Assembly (NCBI GenBank): GCA_027574665.1 | Contig: CM050653.1 | Coordinates: 37,460,118-37,524,117 of the forward strand | From: Rhynochetos jubatus | Taxonomy: Eukaryota; Chordata; Aves; Eurypygiformes; Rhynochetidae | DNA: 64,000 nucleotides | Direction: 5' to 3' | In this document: piece by piece, positions 10,301 through 23,400 of the stretch | How the letters are laid out: each line of letters opens with the position of its first letter | Position numbering within the stretch: position 1 is the first letter of the stretch | The notes under the pieces: model-generated | The model's input: the letters and a program-made list of their open reading frames with translations, nothing else | Databases searched by the model: none | What the model was told of the DNA's origin: nothing | Translations under genes and position numbers: made by a program

Positions 10301-13300
10301 TGACTACCCTCTTTGGGCAGGAGGTTGGAGTTCCTGTGACCCATGGAGGGATTTCGTGGGCAACACCATCTGTAACTGAGACACGTTTGCTCTTTTGCCT
10401 CCAAGTTTGGCAGTTTCCATTAAATGCTGATGTGCCACAGAATGGAGGTTCCTCCTTGAGATAACACACAGACCAAGGCCACCAGGGGCTTGCTGGCTAA
10501 CCACAGAAACCGCAACGGACACTGGCGATTGCATTCCTAGCCTGGAAACAGATGCAGTGTTACCAAAGAAGTAGGAGCCTGCCGTACTCGGATGCTGGTC
10601 CTCAACTGCTTTGGGCATGGGAACCTTTGCTGGTTGAGGAGACAGCCCAGGGCAGAGGAGACAGCCCAAGGCTGGCAGTGGTTCCCATGGTAGGGTGATG
10701 CTGACCAGTGGCAGCAACCCAGGATAGGGTGGCCAAAGCACTGGGAAGCCCGGACATTGCAGTGCTCCGTCACCACAGTAACCTGTGCCCAGCAGCAACA
10801 CTTGACATCCACAGCACACTTTTTGCCCTGCTGGGCAACCAACCAGCTACCCTGTTCCCTCTCCTCTTTCTGTTTAATAACGCTTTTAGTTGTTTTGATT
10901 TTTCTTCGAGGTTTAAGGAAAAGTGGCTGTGAGTGGCTGTACTAATTACCGAAACTTCCTAAGCAGCTCCCAGGGCTACTGCACGCCCTTCAAGTCCCAG
11001 GGGATTGCTGGTGCTGGATTAATTAATGCCTGGGGGAACTCATGGTCTGGGCCTCCCATTCCCATTTTGCCGGGGGAGGGGGAGATGATGCACACCCCAC
11101 TCACCCCTGCAAGAATCTTTCACGGCACAGAGGCTCCAGCACACCCCGCGGGGATAAAACCATGCCAACGGAAGTCAGTGGGAGGGAAGGGCTGGAAAGA
11201 GTGGTAGTAAGTGGGGTGCGGCAGATGGTCCCACCACTTTCTGGGAAGTTTTGAACCCATCGCTCAATCTCACCTGGCTCAGAGGTTACTCCGTGCCAGC
11301 CGTGGGAGTCAGGGCAGCGGCTTGGCCACGCGAGCAGCTCGCCTCCTCCCCTGACACAAGCATCTTTGCAGCGGGAGATAAGAGTGGAACAGCTCTGCTT
11401 GGCACCGCGGCCTGCTCTCGGTGCGCGGGTATGGCCTGAACATCAGCCAGGGCTTCGAACCTAATTGCTTTCAGTAAGTTAAGGACACACTTGGGGAGAA
11501 ATGAGGAGTGCCCCAGGGAAGGATGAGGCATTACAAATGCCACATCTCCTGCTGCCAAGCAACTGTTTCCTCATCCAGAGAGGAGGTATTTTGAATGACT
11601 CGTTCCCTTCAGGACACTCCTGAGTTAGGCAACTCACAGGTATGGCTCTGCTGGGAACTGGTGCTGCACGAAAATGCCTCCTAAGAAACCGTGGTGGGCA
11701 TGGAGCTACGGGACATCCACATGTCCAGGGATAGGCTGAGGCGTGCTTCGGGTCTGCCCCCATTCAGCACGTGAGCTGGGTCTCCAGCACTGCATGGGGC
11801 TGGCTCCTTCCTGCAAATCCGCCTGGCCTGGGAAGGTTCTCCCTTCCCACCACGGAGCGATTTCAGTCGCGTTGCTGGCTGGCAGGGATGCGGTGTGGCA
11901 GACTCCCACCTGTAGACTGCGTACATCTGTATGTATGTAGACACACACCCACACAGACGGGTGGGAGAAGCTGGTACACCACCCCTGCAGAAAGAAGTGT
12001 TAACTTGAAGACACTGGCATGCAAGTTTCTGTTTTTTTCTCTTAGACATTGCAACCAAACACATATCCTGTAGGTGGGAAGGTATTCTGTCAGTATTTTC
12101 CTTGTTCTCTGAAGCTGTTTTTAATATATGGATAAACTATTTTATCACTGATTCAATATTTGCCCTATTGATTTCTTTGCCCTTACCATTTATTTTTTGC
12201 AGCCCTCTTTTGCTTTATTTTTCCTCGTACCTTTTCATATTGTTTGCTTTAGGTGTAGTCTGTGGATATGTGTCCACACCGCAATCAGTCAGTGTGGTCA
12301 TACATGCACCCTCGAAGCTAGTTCATGGGTCAGTGGCAGTAGGGTGGATACAGCCCTGGAGTAACTGCACCCACCCTGTTGGACCCTTTCCAAGCACTCG
12401 CTGTGGGCTGCGGCATCACACGGCGGAGAGAGATCGTTCTTTCCACCTTGGGTCTCCTGGTGGGGTGGGACGAAGGTGTGAGGAGTGAGTTAGCAGGTTA
12501 GGGGCGCTCAGCATGGAAGAGAGACAGCGGTGGTTTGGAAGAGGGGCTGGGAAGACTACAAGTTGCATGGAGAAATAAGCTGGGATAGCTGTTGACTGTC
12601 TCCTCTGCCACAAGGATGGGGGCTGCGAGGGCAGGGTGCAAGCAGCAGCTTCAAAGCCAGAGGAGCCTCCTCCTCCGACAGTGTGTCATTCAGCTGAGGA
12701 ACTCCTGCCTGCAGGATGCAGCAGAGGCTGACGGGTTCCTCAGGTTCAAAGAGGGAGCAATTTTATTTTTAAGAAAAGCTGCTGTCTGGAAGAGATGGCA
12801 TAAGGGGGGTGGGGGTTGGCCATTTCTTGCACAAAATCCTAAAGAAGTGTTTTTCTAAGAAGCAGAAGTACCTTATGCTTAGTCATTTTTGTCCAAAACA
12901 TAACCTAATCATCTCCGCACTGAGAGATTTTGGTGTTTCCAGTGCAACAGTTGTACCAGCGTTGTACCAGGGTCAAGCAGTCATAGCACTGAAATCCCAA
13001 GTTCAACCGTCACTCATCATTGCTCCCTTTGTCTAGACTAATTTTGCCTCTTGGCATCTCAGCCAGAGAAGGGCAAAGGGATCTTGAAAAATAACCAGGA
13101 AAGATATTTTAACGTTAGAGCCTTTTGGCTTACTGTTACAGCAGCTCTGTATTTTTCCAAGATGGCCTGGCCTCAAACCTCTATTTCATGTGATGACCAC
13201 GGGACTTCTCTTTCAGGGCAGGCAAAGTGCTACACAAGAGTGTTTTGCCTGAGTAGCCGTAAGCCTACATTTGGTGTATGTGTACTTATGGTCTCCGTTT

Positions 13301-14753
13301 TATCTCTGTCTTTGCCTTCTTTAGGAGCAGACTCCCTGGGCGGCTCTGGGTTGGGCACAGTGATATGGTTTTCATTCCTTCTGGAGGTAAATGCCCAAAG
13401 CTAGTCACCTATGTCCTTAACTTTAGGTCCAAAAATCCTCTTTCAAGGTTTAGTGGGAAGGAAACAATGGAATTTCCATAATAATTTTACTGGCATCAAT
13501 CACTTCTCTGGTATTTGCCTGTGAGAAACTCATTACCAGATAGCTGGGGCCAGATGACTTGGAATCAGTTAAGATCTGGGCTTGGCCATCTTGCATCAAC
13601 CCCTGACATCCGATTGCCTGCCACAAGTTGGTTCATGTAAGATTAGAAGAGAATCTGCCTGCTGGGAACATGGGATGCCCTCGGGATGCAGCTGACAGAC
13701 CACTGTCGTGGCCCATGGTTGGTGTACATGAGTGAGGAGTGATCCCATCAACGCTCCTTTCAGAGTGTGAGCGTGTCAGGATCGTTACGTGGATGAGATG
13801 TGTCTCACTGCTGGGAAATTCCTAATAACTGAGGTACAAACGTAACGAAATGGTGAGGGGAGGACCAACACAGCACCTCGGATAAGGTCCATCTCAAAAG
13901 AGATGAATCAGATCCTCGGCTGTCCTCTGTACGTGTGGGGCTTTTTTTCAGTTTTTACGTCCCCCCAGACTTCTCATTACTTATCGTTCCGCAGGCTCTG
14001 ATTCAGGAAGGACTCAGCACATACTAGACAGTGCACGTGGCAGCAGTCCTGCTGTGGCCAGTGGAAGGCACCTCCTCGCTGTGGTGCCCCTCAGGACCCA
14101 GACATGGGCTGTGTGCGTGTGCACCTGGGTGGATGCACTGCTCACCCCCTGGCACCTCGTAGTGACTCCACGGGGAGGCTGGGAGGATGAGTTCACCTTT
14201 CCAGAGTGCCAAAAAGGAAACGTGTAGTACTTTTGTTCTGTGTTTTATGTTGAGTGTTACTCTGACTAGATATAGGTGGGGGAAAAAAAAAGAAAAGGCA
14301 AACCAGAAGCAGCTTGAAGCCTGCGATGGTTATAAAATGTGTAGGTCGGTACACTGCTGTTATAAAAGGCAACTTCTCCATAACTAGACATGGGGTTCCA
14401 AGTGAATGAAAATGTAAAGCTAAGTTTGGGTTGCACCTCATGTTCTTCCTACTTGGCATTGATACTGTGGCTGTGCTCTGGAAGTTTGGCTTGTTCTTGT
14501 AATTTTTGATACACAAAATAAACAAAAGCTGAGACAAAGGGCAAGCTTGTAAATAGGGGAGCAGCCACTGAGGAATTCTGATTTTATTTGTTTGCTTTTA
14601 TTACCTTCTTATGCCAGCTAATAAAGTGACTTACCTTGTAGCAGGTAGATGCAGATAAGGCTGATGATAGCCTCTGGTGTCTGATTTTGCAAGCTGGGAA
14701 GTGAGTCGCTGAAGTTATTGGTAATAGCCTGGAGATTGCCTGTGAAAAAGTCA

Positions 14754-14883
14754 TCATAGAACCACAGAACGGTCTGGGTTGGAAGGGACCTTAAAGACCA
14801 TCTAGTTCCAACCCCCCTGCCATGGGCAGGGACACCCTCCACTAGACCAGGTTGCTCCAAGCCTCATCCAGCTTGGCCTTCTG
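14754..14883 (-). mobile_element. CR1 LINE 3' tail fragment (antisense)
   Basis: It matches the copy at 8410 almost base for base from 'tcatagaaccacagaacggt' to 'cagcttggcctt', then diverges. It is a 5'-truncated CR1 tail of about 130 bp. Confidence 0.92.
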
Positions 14884-15740
14884 TTCATCTCCTGCTTCTG
14901 CTAATTGGAAGAGTATACTTTTATGAGAGACTGAGGTGATTAACTGTTGTAACTGTTTTTCATAGCTTCACCAAGAGAAGGAAAAAAAGCCCGGCAGCCA
15001 GCCACTCTGGCCAGCAAAGACAAAAGGAGATTTGCCTGTAGGAAGGACAGAGATTACCTGCTGACAATATGAAACAAGCTGAAACCATGTCTTTGAAAAA
15101 CATTCCTGCAGTTTAAATTGAAATCCCTTTTCTCAGACCTTGCCAGCAACTGTCTCGGAGGGTGTTACTGTTCAATGGCCTTTCCTGGCAGGACAAGCTT
15201 GTACGAGCCAGGGATGAAGCTCGTGTAGGAGTGTTGTACCGTATGCCAAGTTCAGTGCCGTTGAACTGAGATTCTACCAGTGAATAGAAAAAGATAATGG
15301 GAGCAGGCAAGACCAGCAGCTGCACAGGGCGAAAGGAGAGCTGAGAGCTAAATGTTGTCTGCTGGCAAAACCCAAAAATTCCCACAGACAGCAAAAAGGT
15401 CAACCACTTTCCAAGACAGAGTAGGTTCGTGACAGGGCAGAACCCACACCCATTTAACTTCTCAATCTTTCCTCGAACTCTGAGGTTCAAAGTGAGGGTC
15501 AGAACGTGCACACTGTTGAAATCAGCCTTTCGCAAAACCCTATAGGACAGGAAATGTGACTGTTCCTAGTGAATACATACCCTGCCTCCACCGCTGACCC
15601 TCCAGCACACACCTAATAAAAGTTTTTTTGGGAACAAAGTGTTACTGACATCAACCCTTTCCTGTTTGCAAAAATCTGTAGTTTTTGCTGTAGGACTCCT
15701 GCGTCAACACAATTTAAGCAGCCTCCGATCAAGCATGGAA

Positions 15741-15745
15741 TTTTT

Positions 15746-15776
<31 letters not shown>

Positions 15777-15788
15777 ATATATGTATGT
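15741..15788. repeat. (TA)n microsatellite
   Basis: Two long TA tracts separated by one 'tttat' interruption, preceded by a short T run. It lies in the TMEM42-TGM4 intergenic region. Confidence 0.95.
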
Positions 15789-17349
15789 AAACAAGGTTGA
15801 GAGTGGATTAGAAAGTTACTGTCAGTGACTTCAGATACAGTGGATTACTCTATTGCTGCAATTAAGTGGAAACCAGTAATATACATCGTATATGTTCAGA
15901 TTACATGTATTATCTGTTATGCTATTGTACTGATGGTTCCATGTATACTTCATCCCTTGCTGTTTCTAAACAAAAATGCCTCTCACCCTCCAAGAGGAAA
16001 TAAATGCAGAGTAAAAGCAACTCTGAGAGGTAAATTGGGACTGTAGCGTTTTCCTCAGTAGTGAATATGTAATTGGCAGCACATTGTCTGATGGTGAGTG
16101 ATGCTCCATCTCGCAAGAACACTGGCGGTTCAGAGGTTCGTGCAGATGTCCTGTGAGATTATAGATGTGTACTGAACCCTTGGTGCCCTGTGATGCGCTA
16201 GTCATGCTCTCGAGTAAGCGTACACCTGCCAGCAGGCAGTGACATGCTCGAAGGGTGGGATCTGCTAATGCAGCACCTAGCTTGCACCGACATTTGGGCA
16301 CCAAGTGCAACTGTCCTCCTAAAGTAAATACCTACCTACCTGAACTAATGGAGAGAAGTCAGTGCCTTTGAAGGCTTCCACAAGGAGACCATGTTTAGGG
16401 AGATCCTACTTTTAGGTGTGCCAGCCTAGCACACCAAATCCTACCTTGCTGGAACCTGGGCTGCTGCCATGAAGGGATTCATCGAGGGGCTGAGGCTGCT
16501 CCCACAGCTGAGCCCCTTCTTCACTTTTGGGTATTTGGAGACATGTTTGTATCTCTTTCTGGCCACTGTGGCCATGTTGCTCTTGGCCTGTGTGCCACCA
16601 GCTGCCACAAGCTCTCCCCTCCATAGGGTACACTCATCTGTCCATCTTTGGTCACCCTGATGACCAGGGTGGCTGTGGAGCATATGTTGTCCATCCATCT
16701 TCTGGGCAGAGACCTTTCGCACAGCTGACAGCAAAGAGCAGCCAGCAAACAGCTCCTGATCCTCCAGGAGTTTCTTGCTCCTCCTGGACATGGCTTTCTC
16801 CTCTTTCCCACCTGGTACTCCCATGGGGCTATCTATCTCCCCTGGCATCCACGTGACCCCGCGAGGAGGGGGCCAGCACCAGGATTCTTGGGCTTTCCAA
16901 CCCACATAAGTAAATGCTGAATTTTAGCCCACAGATTCAAGTGCTTCTGTCCCAGACATGATGACAAAAATCTCATTAACTTCAAAGAAAGTTAGGCTGG
17001 TCCTAACGGGGAGCTCTGTTTTCCTAAGGATTAAATGTTTGTGGGCTGCCTTTAAAGTTAGCCCTGGAGTTGGAGTCCCGGTCACCTGGAAATTAGGGCA
17101 TAGGTGCATTCTTGTTACTCATCTAGCCCATGATTTTACTGTTTGTCAGTAAAGGGTCTGTCCACTTGTCATCTGATTGTGCAAATCCACGTTCCATGTG
17201 AGTCGGGATTTAAGTTTCGCTGTTTTTCAGGGTCTGACTATGTGCAGAGGGAGTTGTAGTCATTTTTATTTTTTTTTTTCATGGGAACTTCCTTTCTTTA
17301 AACACCACCCCTTGGCAGTGGACCTGCTGACACCTCAGACCGAGACACT

Positions 17350-17467
17350 GATAAAAAGGGCAGCCTGTCTTCCTTCTCCACACTCAGAAGCAAGTGGCAG
17401 AGGCTACTCAGGAGCTTGGAAGCTACTGGCATCGCAGGCGCCTCGGGTCGAAACACCGACAAGAACC
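17350..17467 (+). promoter_or_regulatory. TGM4: putative TGM4 core promoter and 5' UTR
   Basis: A TATA-like element, GATAAAAAGGG, covers 17350-17360. A start site about 25-30 bp downstream (near 'cacactcag', about 17379-17388) would leave a 5' UTR of roughly 80-90 nt with no ATG before the TGM4 start at 17468. This contrasts with the CpG-island promoter of TMEM42 and would fit a tissue-restricted gene. It is inferred from sequence only. Confidence 0.4.
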
Positions 17468-17483
17468 ATGAGCAGTAACGCTG
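17468..17483 (+). CDS. TGM4: TGM4 exon 1 (coding part)
   Basis: Only five codons plus one base (ATG AGC AGT AAC GCT G) precede the donor gtgagt. The start has A at -3. A tiny first coding segment followed by a long intron is usual for this gene family. It joins exon 2 in phase 1. Confidence 0.85.
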
Positions 17484-20400
17484 GTGAGTTTTTCATGCTT
17501 GGTATGAGAAGCTATGTTAGATGTGCAGTTTGGCAGATCTCCTGCAGGGAGGATAGCAGTTCCAGGGGAGGTGGGGGGGTTTCTCACCCCTCTGACTGCC
17601 GTGGGCGATGTCTTGAGGAAAGGTGTTCCGCTGCTCACGAGATGTAGGTTTGCTCTGGCTGTGCAAATTCTGGTTTTGACAGACTGGTAAAAGAACTGAA
17701 AAATGCTACTCACTTTCCATCCCTTTTCATCAGCCTATAGACATCTGGTTCTGTTGGTGACAATGGGAAAGAAATGTAGCTTTTTTAAACTTGTTTCATG
17801 TCAAGGAGAAAGGAATGTCTTTCTTTTGGGCTACTTAATCGTGTAGATTACTGCTCTTTAGTGATGGCTGATACCATCTGATGGAAGTTTCAAAATAACT
17901 GAAAAGGAGATGTGTTTGGACCTGTGCTCCATCCCATGGCTCTCCTGCCTGCTCTATTGTCAGAAGATCCTGCGCCTACCTAGAAAGGTGCCTGAGTCTT
18001 TCCTGCAGCAGCTGCTGGACCACCACCGCTGGCTGTGCTCCTGGGACCAGCCCAATCCCAGGGTGCCCAAAACCTCCGGGCTCTGGGGTGTAGCTGAGCA
18101 GCTGTGCCTGCGGGCTGGCTGGAACAGGTCTCCACAGCCATCAGGAGGGGATGGGTGTCCTGACACCGCCCTGAGCACCTTCATTTCACACCTCTGTTCT
18201 CTGGGGTTGGATGAGCTGAAATTATCCAGGAAGTCTTGGACAGCAGCATCTTTGGAAGTGACCTCACATCTCTGGGATGTGAGAGAGTGTTTGCCCGGAG
18301 GCTGGGCAAGGATGGGGAGTACATGCAGGTGTCCGATTTTTGTTCTGTCTTGCAAAACTGCAGTTCTCATCCCACTTCCCTCCTATCCTTCTGGGCAGCC
18401 CTTATTCCCACTGAAGCCAGGCATGCTATAAACGCTCTCCTCCATATTTATATTTTTTTAAACCCCATCACTTCATCCTCATGGAAAAAGGACCCCAGGT
18501 CCTTACCAGTGAAAAGCCCTCCCATCCCCATTTTTGTTCTGGGTGATCGCTGTGCTCTCGAGGCTCTGAACATCTCGCCAGGAAGGTAGCATGTGATAGG
18601 GCCAGCGGGTTAGTGTAGGAAGAAACTCTAGAAGGGATAAATCATGGAACTAGAAAATAAAACTAAACATACTATCTTGAAATTTCTTAAAAAAAAAAAA
18701 AAAAAAAGAAAATCTGACAGCATTTGGGGTTTGGGTTTGCTTCTGTCCCACCCTAGGATCAAGCGCAGCCAGGGATGTCTCCATCCCAGGAGCAGGACAT
18801 GGGGGCTGCCCGTGGAGGGTGGGCTACAGCCAAGCCCCCTCAGATGCAGTGGTGGGCACACCGATGGCTTGCTTTGCGGCATTTCTTGGCACAGGAAACG
18901 GCGCCAGCGGTTCATAAGGTATCGCGGGGGTGTTTGCACAGGAGTCAGTGCAGCACAACTGACGGGCAGTGCTGTGTGGGGACGGGTTCTTTGGCACCAT
19001 GCTCTGCGCTGTCAGGGCATATTCCAAGGCAGCTCCTCTCTGCGCTTTTTCTCTCTGCATCCTCAACAGCGGCAATGTCCAGAAACAGGGGATGGAAATG
19101 CTGTCCTCAGTTAGGAAATGCTGGAAGGATGGATACCCCAGAGCTCTTTTCCACAGCCATCTGATGCATTCAGCTCCCTCCGTAGTCCTCTCCCATCATC
19201 AGGGCTGTTTTCTGTTAGCATCTCAGCCCAGCGCCAGGGTTTCCATAAGGAACAAGGTTGAGCAGCTTTGGTGGCTGGAGATTTGTTAATGCTGAGGAAG
19301 ATGCACTTTCCCTTTGTCCTTCTCAGAAGGTTAAGCAATTACAGCTGAATTTTTTTCACAAACATCACCACCCCCCACCTCCCACCCGCCCCCTATTATG
19401 CAAAACATCAGCCCAAGGTTGGCATCTGTCAGGCAGCAAGCAAACAAAAAGCACTTGAAAATAAAAAGAGTTAACGAAAGGTGATGGTCATTTCGAAGTC
19501 TGTTTGCTGTACCACTGATAACTGTTATGTAATTAAGATAAATATGGTTTATGTAGTTACTAAGAAGAAATACACAGAGGTAGTAATGTGGTGGGAATCC
19601 ATCAGTTCAGTTTACTCAAGGCTGTAGTCCATGCCTGGCACAGGTCGCAGTGGGAAGTGTGCCACTGATTTCAGCTTGCCCTGGATCCGGCTCTGCCCAT
19701 GACATCCCTCATGCCACAGCAGCTACCAGCAGATTTCAGCCTCTTCAGTATTAGGGATGGCTCCTGTTGATCCTCAAGTTAGCATGGTTGCCCTGTTCGA
19801 ATCTGTCAAGACATTTTGTGAACTAATCCCTTCAACCATTATGCCTTTGACTTGTTAATTACGAAGTTATCGTAAGTGGTTTTAGATTTCCTGACTCTCC
19901 CATATCTTCCTCTGAATCACTCACGAGCCAAGTGCTTTTGAGGTATTGTTACTCCCTACTGTTTACACATCATTTATCCTTTAAGGATATTTAATGGACA
20001 GGTACAAGACAGGTTAGACACTAAAGTATAGCTCAGCCACGTTCTGGCATGCTCCGGCTTTCCCTGTCACACCTGGGCAGCCCGCCAAAGCCTGATGCAC
20101 TGACCCCCAGATCCCCATCTCTATTGGAAGCTGAGGGCTTTCTTGCTCCAGATTTGCTTCAGGCCTTTGCTCTTTGCTCAAGCGTAGCACCGGGTTGTGC
20201 CTCCCAGAGCCCCGCTCCTACGCTGCAGCCCCGAGCCCTTTTCCCGGAGTGGAGAGCAGCCTGGGAGAGGTGATTTTAAATGCCGTGTCTTACAAATCGA
20301 CTGCTGTGCTGGGAATGGATGGGAGCGATATGCCTGGCAGGGACTCTCGCTGGAGTCCACAGCTGTGCTGGAGTCAAACGGCAAAGCACTAGTTGATGTG

Positions 20401-23400
20401 AAGCGGGGTAGCGTACTGCCCCCCCGCATTTAGCATCCCCCCGGACAGACAGCATCTCCTCAGCACAGCTGGTTCCCAGCCCCAGACCTTCCTTTTATAT
20501 TCAGGTTGTAGGAGAAACCAAGTCCTTGGAAAAAAACTCTGGCAAAGATTTGCATATGCAGACTCCCATAAGAGTCTGGCTAATGACCGTTGTGATACTA
20601 TTTGGGACTAATTTTTGAGAGGAAACTAAGAATCAGCCTCAAAGTCCTGAAGAGTCCCATTTCGCAGGCTCATGGCATCCCAGAGACACAGGAGAATATC
20701 AGCAATTGAGGGGAGACAAATTTTGGTACCTTCAGTTCGCTTCCAGCTTGACTGTGTGAGCTACGTTTTGCAAAGAGCAATTAAAGCTACCGTTAATTAT
20801 TATTTGATGCTCATGAAGGATGTGTTCAATGCTACTAGAAGGCTAGGCTCTGACCAGAGGGAAATATGCTGAGATAAAATCCCGAGAGTGGGGTTTAATT
20901 TTTAAGCTGCTGTGTGCTAGCTGGGATTCACTTGGGACCATCACCTCTGCGTGTGCCTCGGCAGGCAGCATTTTCTTCACCTGGCCCTATTACTGCTACT
21001 ACTACTGCTACTACTACCGTTGTTTTAATACCCGCAATAACGAAGAATCATTTGTAATACTCAAGGAGCTGGCCCTCCATGCGCTTGGCAAGGCACAGGC
21101 ATGCAGCAAACAGGAGCTGCGGTCACAGCCTGGGCTTTGACAAGGTGCCGCCAGCAAAGAAACTGAGCCAGTGGGGACAAGGAGGAGAGGGCACAGGGAT
21201 GTGGCAGGACCACGGGGATGCCGCAGTGGGCAGGACCTTTGGTGGGCTCCTGTGCACAATGCTCAGGGGAGTGGAGCTGCCCCACAGCAATTGTGGGGAT
21301 GGGATGTGGATGCACTCTCCCCACTCCACTTTCAAGGGAGAAGCAAGACTTTTACAGAAGCAAGATTTCCAGTATTGCAACAAAACTTGCAGTCATGCCA
21401 TCTTCCTGGCCCGCCGGTGGGCTGTGGAGCTGGCTGCTGGCCCCCCGGCCAGCTGGCAGCACGCAAGGGCAGGCGGTGGGCCGCCAGTCATGGATTTCCA
21501 AACCAGTGAGATCCTACTTGCAGCTCTAAGGAAGCAGCCCGAAGGGCGTGCAGTGGGCAGCTGCCCATGCACAGAGATGCTGGGATGCCGGCTGGATGCC
21601 TGGCTGCCAGCAAGGACAGAAATCCTCACGCTACATCTCCTACTGCTGCTGGCCCCTGCAAACTGCTCATTCCCCACTCACCCAGGGCCACCTCAGAGGT
21701 CACACATCCCTCGGACTCCCTTGGGTGGCAAGGGAGAAAGGCAGAGGCACACTGCAGCAACCTGAGGCCGAATAGACAGGGGGCAAGGCACGTGCTCGTC
21801 CCGGCTCCAGGCTGATCGCTGCAGCGCACTCGCCACCACCAGCCTCTGTAACCCACCCCAGCAGTTTGACTACAGACATTTACTAAGTTGCTATGTTATG
21901 TTACACAATAGGATACTATATTTTATATATATACATATATATAAACGGTTGCACCACCTATTAGTTGCGGTGATCCTCAATGTGATTCCTTGTGCTAGAC
22001 CACTGGACACGTGGATGTTTTGATGACCCACAGGACTCCATTAGGAAGAAACCTGTGTTTACTGAGCCATTTACCACCATCCCCCTTTTTCTTTTTCTTT
22101 CTCCAGGTGCCGACCTGGAGGTCACTGGGATTGACTTTCTCAAGAGCCAGAACTGCCGCCTGCACCACACGGATGCGTACAACATCAAGAACCTGGTGGT
22201 GCGACGCGGGCAGCCCTTTCAGCTGCAGCTCAGCTTCAGCCGGGAGCTGAAGGCTACCGACAAGCTGGCGCTGCGTTTTGGCATCGGTAAGCACCCGTTG
22301 GGCAAGGCAGGAGAGCCCCGGCATCCTCTGGCTGCCTGTTCCTGCCTCCGGACACTGTGTGGCTGTTGCAGACCCGTGCAACCCTCCCACATCTTGTGTT
22401 GGTTTTGTTTCCAGGCGAAAAGCCAACAAAAATCAGGGGGACCCTGATGTCGCTGAACCCGAGGAAGGAGCAGGACCTCAGCGGGTGGCAAATCTCCATC
22501 GTCAAGAACAGCGGCAAAGAGGTAGAGCCCGCAGGCAGCGCTCCCTCATGGAGGGTGGCAGTGCCAAGCCCATCAGGAACTACAGAGCAAATCCTCATAC
22601 CCCTGTCCTGCTTGCCCTTAGCCCTATAATTTTAGGTGGGCAGCAGCCTTGCCCTGTTCCATTCATTGCTCCCCCACGGCAGATGCAGGATGCGCCCCAT
22701 CCTGCTGCCATCCCTCCCTCTCCCTGCATGGACCCCCTTGGCCGCCCACTTCAGCACTCGTGCCAGTCCCACAGTGCCGTGGCCATGGTGGAGGGTCCAT
22801 CATGCCATCTCTCCCTGTCACCTCCCCAGTGCCTGCTGTCTGTCACCACCTCACCCAGCGCCCCGGTGGGAAAATACATCCTGAACGTGAAGACTGGGAC
22901 TAACATTTACAAGCCCGAAAACAGTGCTGTCTACCTTCTGTTCAATCCTTGGTGCGAAGGTGAGTGGTCCTGCAGCCGGGGATGGTGATGACTGCTCCCA
23001 GGGATTGTCCCTGGGAGAGCTTTTCCTCACATTTTTCCTCCTCTCTTTCCCATATACGTTGCTTTTTCTCCCTAAAACACCACAAGCATCATCCTCATAG
23101 AGCCAGCGGGAAGCTGGGCAATAGCTATGAGCCAGCTCCTTGCTGGGGAGTCCCCAGTGCCGGGTTAAAGGGCATCTCCCTGTCACCTCTATTTGCATCT
23201 CTGTGTCACCACTGTCCCTGGGCCAGCACAAAGGTTAACTGAGTGGACTTGGCTTGGCTTAAAATCCACATAAAAACAGCTGAACCAGAATAAACCCCAT
23301 GCGTTGTTGGTTGGCATCAGTCCCCCAGGTTCCTCCTGCTGTCTGCCTAGTCCACTAAAGTGTTCAGAATGAAGTGTTTCACTAAAATAAGACAGCAGTC

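Larger units (their letters stand above)
5746..17340. other. TMEM42-TGM4 intergenic region, including the TMEM42 3' UTR
   Basis: No recognisable gene lies in these 11.6 kb. The TMEM42 3' UTR must start here, but I see no convincing nearby AATAAA; the first clear one is at 8922-8927 (cctaataaataa), so the transcript end is unresolved. The interval holds two short antisense CR1 tails (8410, 14754), an older sense CR1 copy (about 9928-10300), CA-rich runs near 8143 and 9176, and a TA microsatellite (15741). ORFs of up to 186 codons exist on both strands, but none resembles a known protein or is flanked by convincing splice sites. Confidence 0.7.
17484..22106 (+). other. TGM4: TGM4 intron 1
   Basis: A 4.6-kb intron from gtgagt to ctttctccag. 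It contains a 19-base poly(A) run at 18689, a (CTA)n tract near 20989 and a TA-rich tract near 21916. A chance 228-codon ORF (21079-21765) lies within it. I see no repeat element or additional exon. Confidence 0.85.

Noticed and set aside
12102-12488. 128-codon ORF with a hydrophobic start, possible membrane protein
   Set aside because: The hydrophobicity comes from a T-rich stretch; no family resemblance or gene context.
15741-15788. TA tract as a TATA-type promoter
   Set aside because: It is a plain microsatellite with no gene start downstream within 1.6 kb.
21079-21765. 228-codon plus-strand ORF
   Set aside because: It lies wholly inside TGM4 intron 1, shows no recognisable motif, and overlaps several equally long frames on both strands of a GC-rich stretch; best explained by chance.
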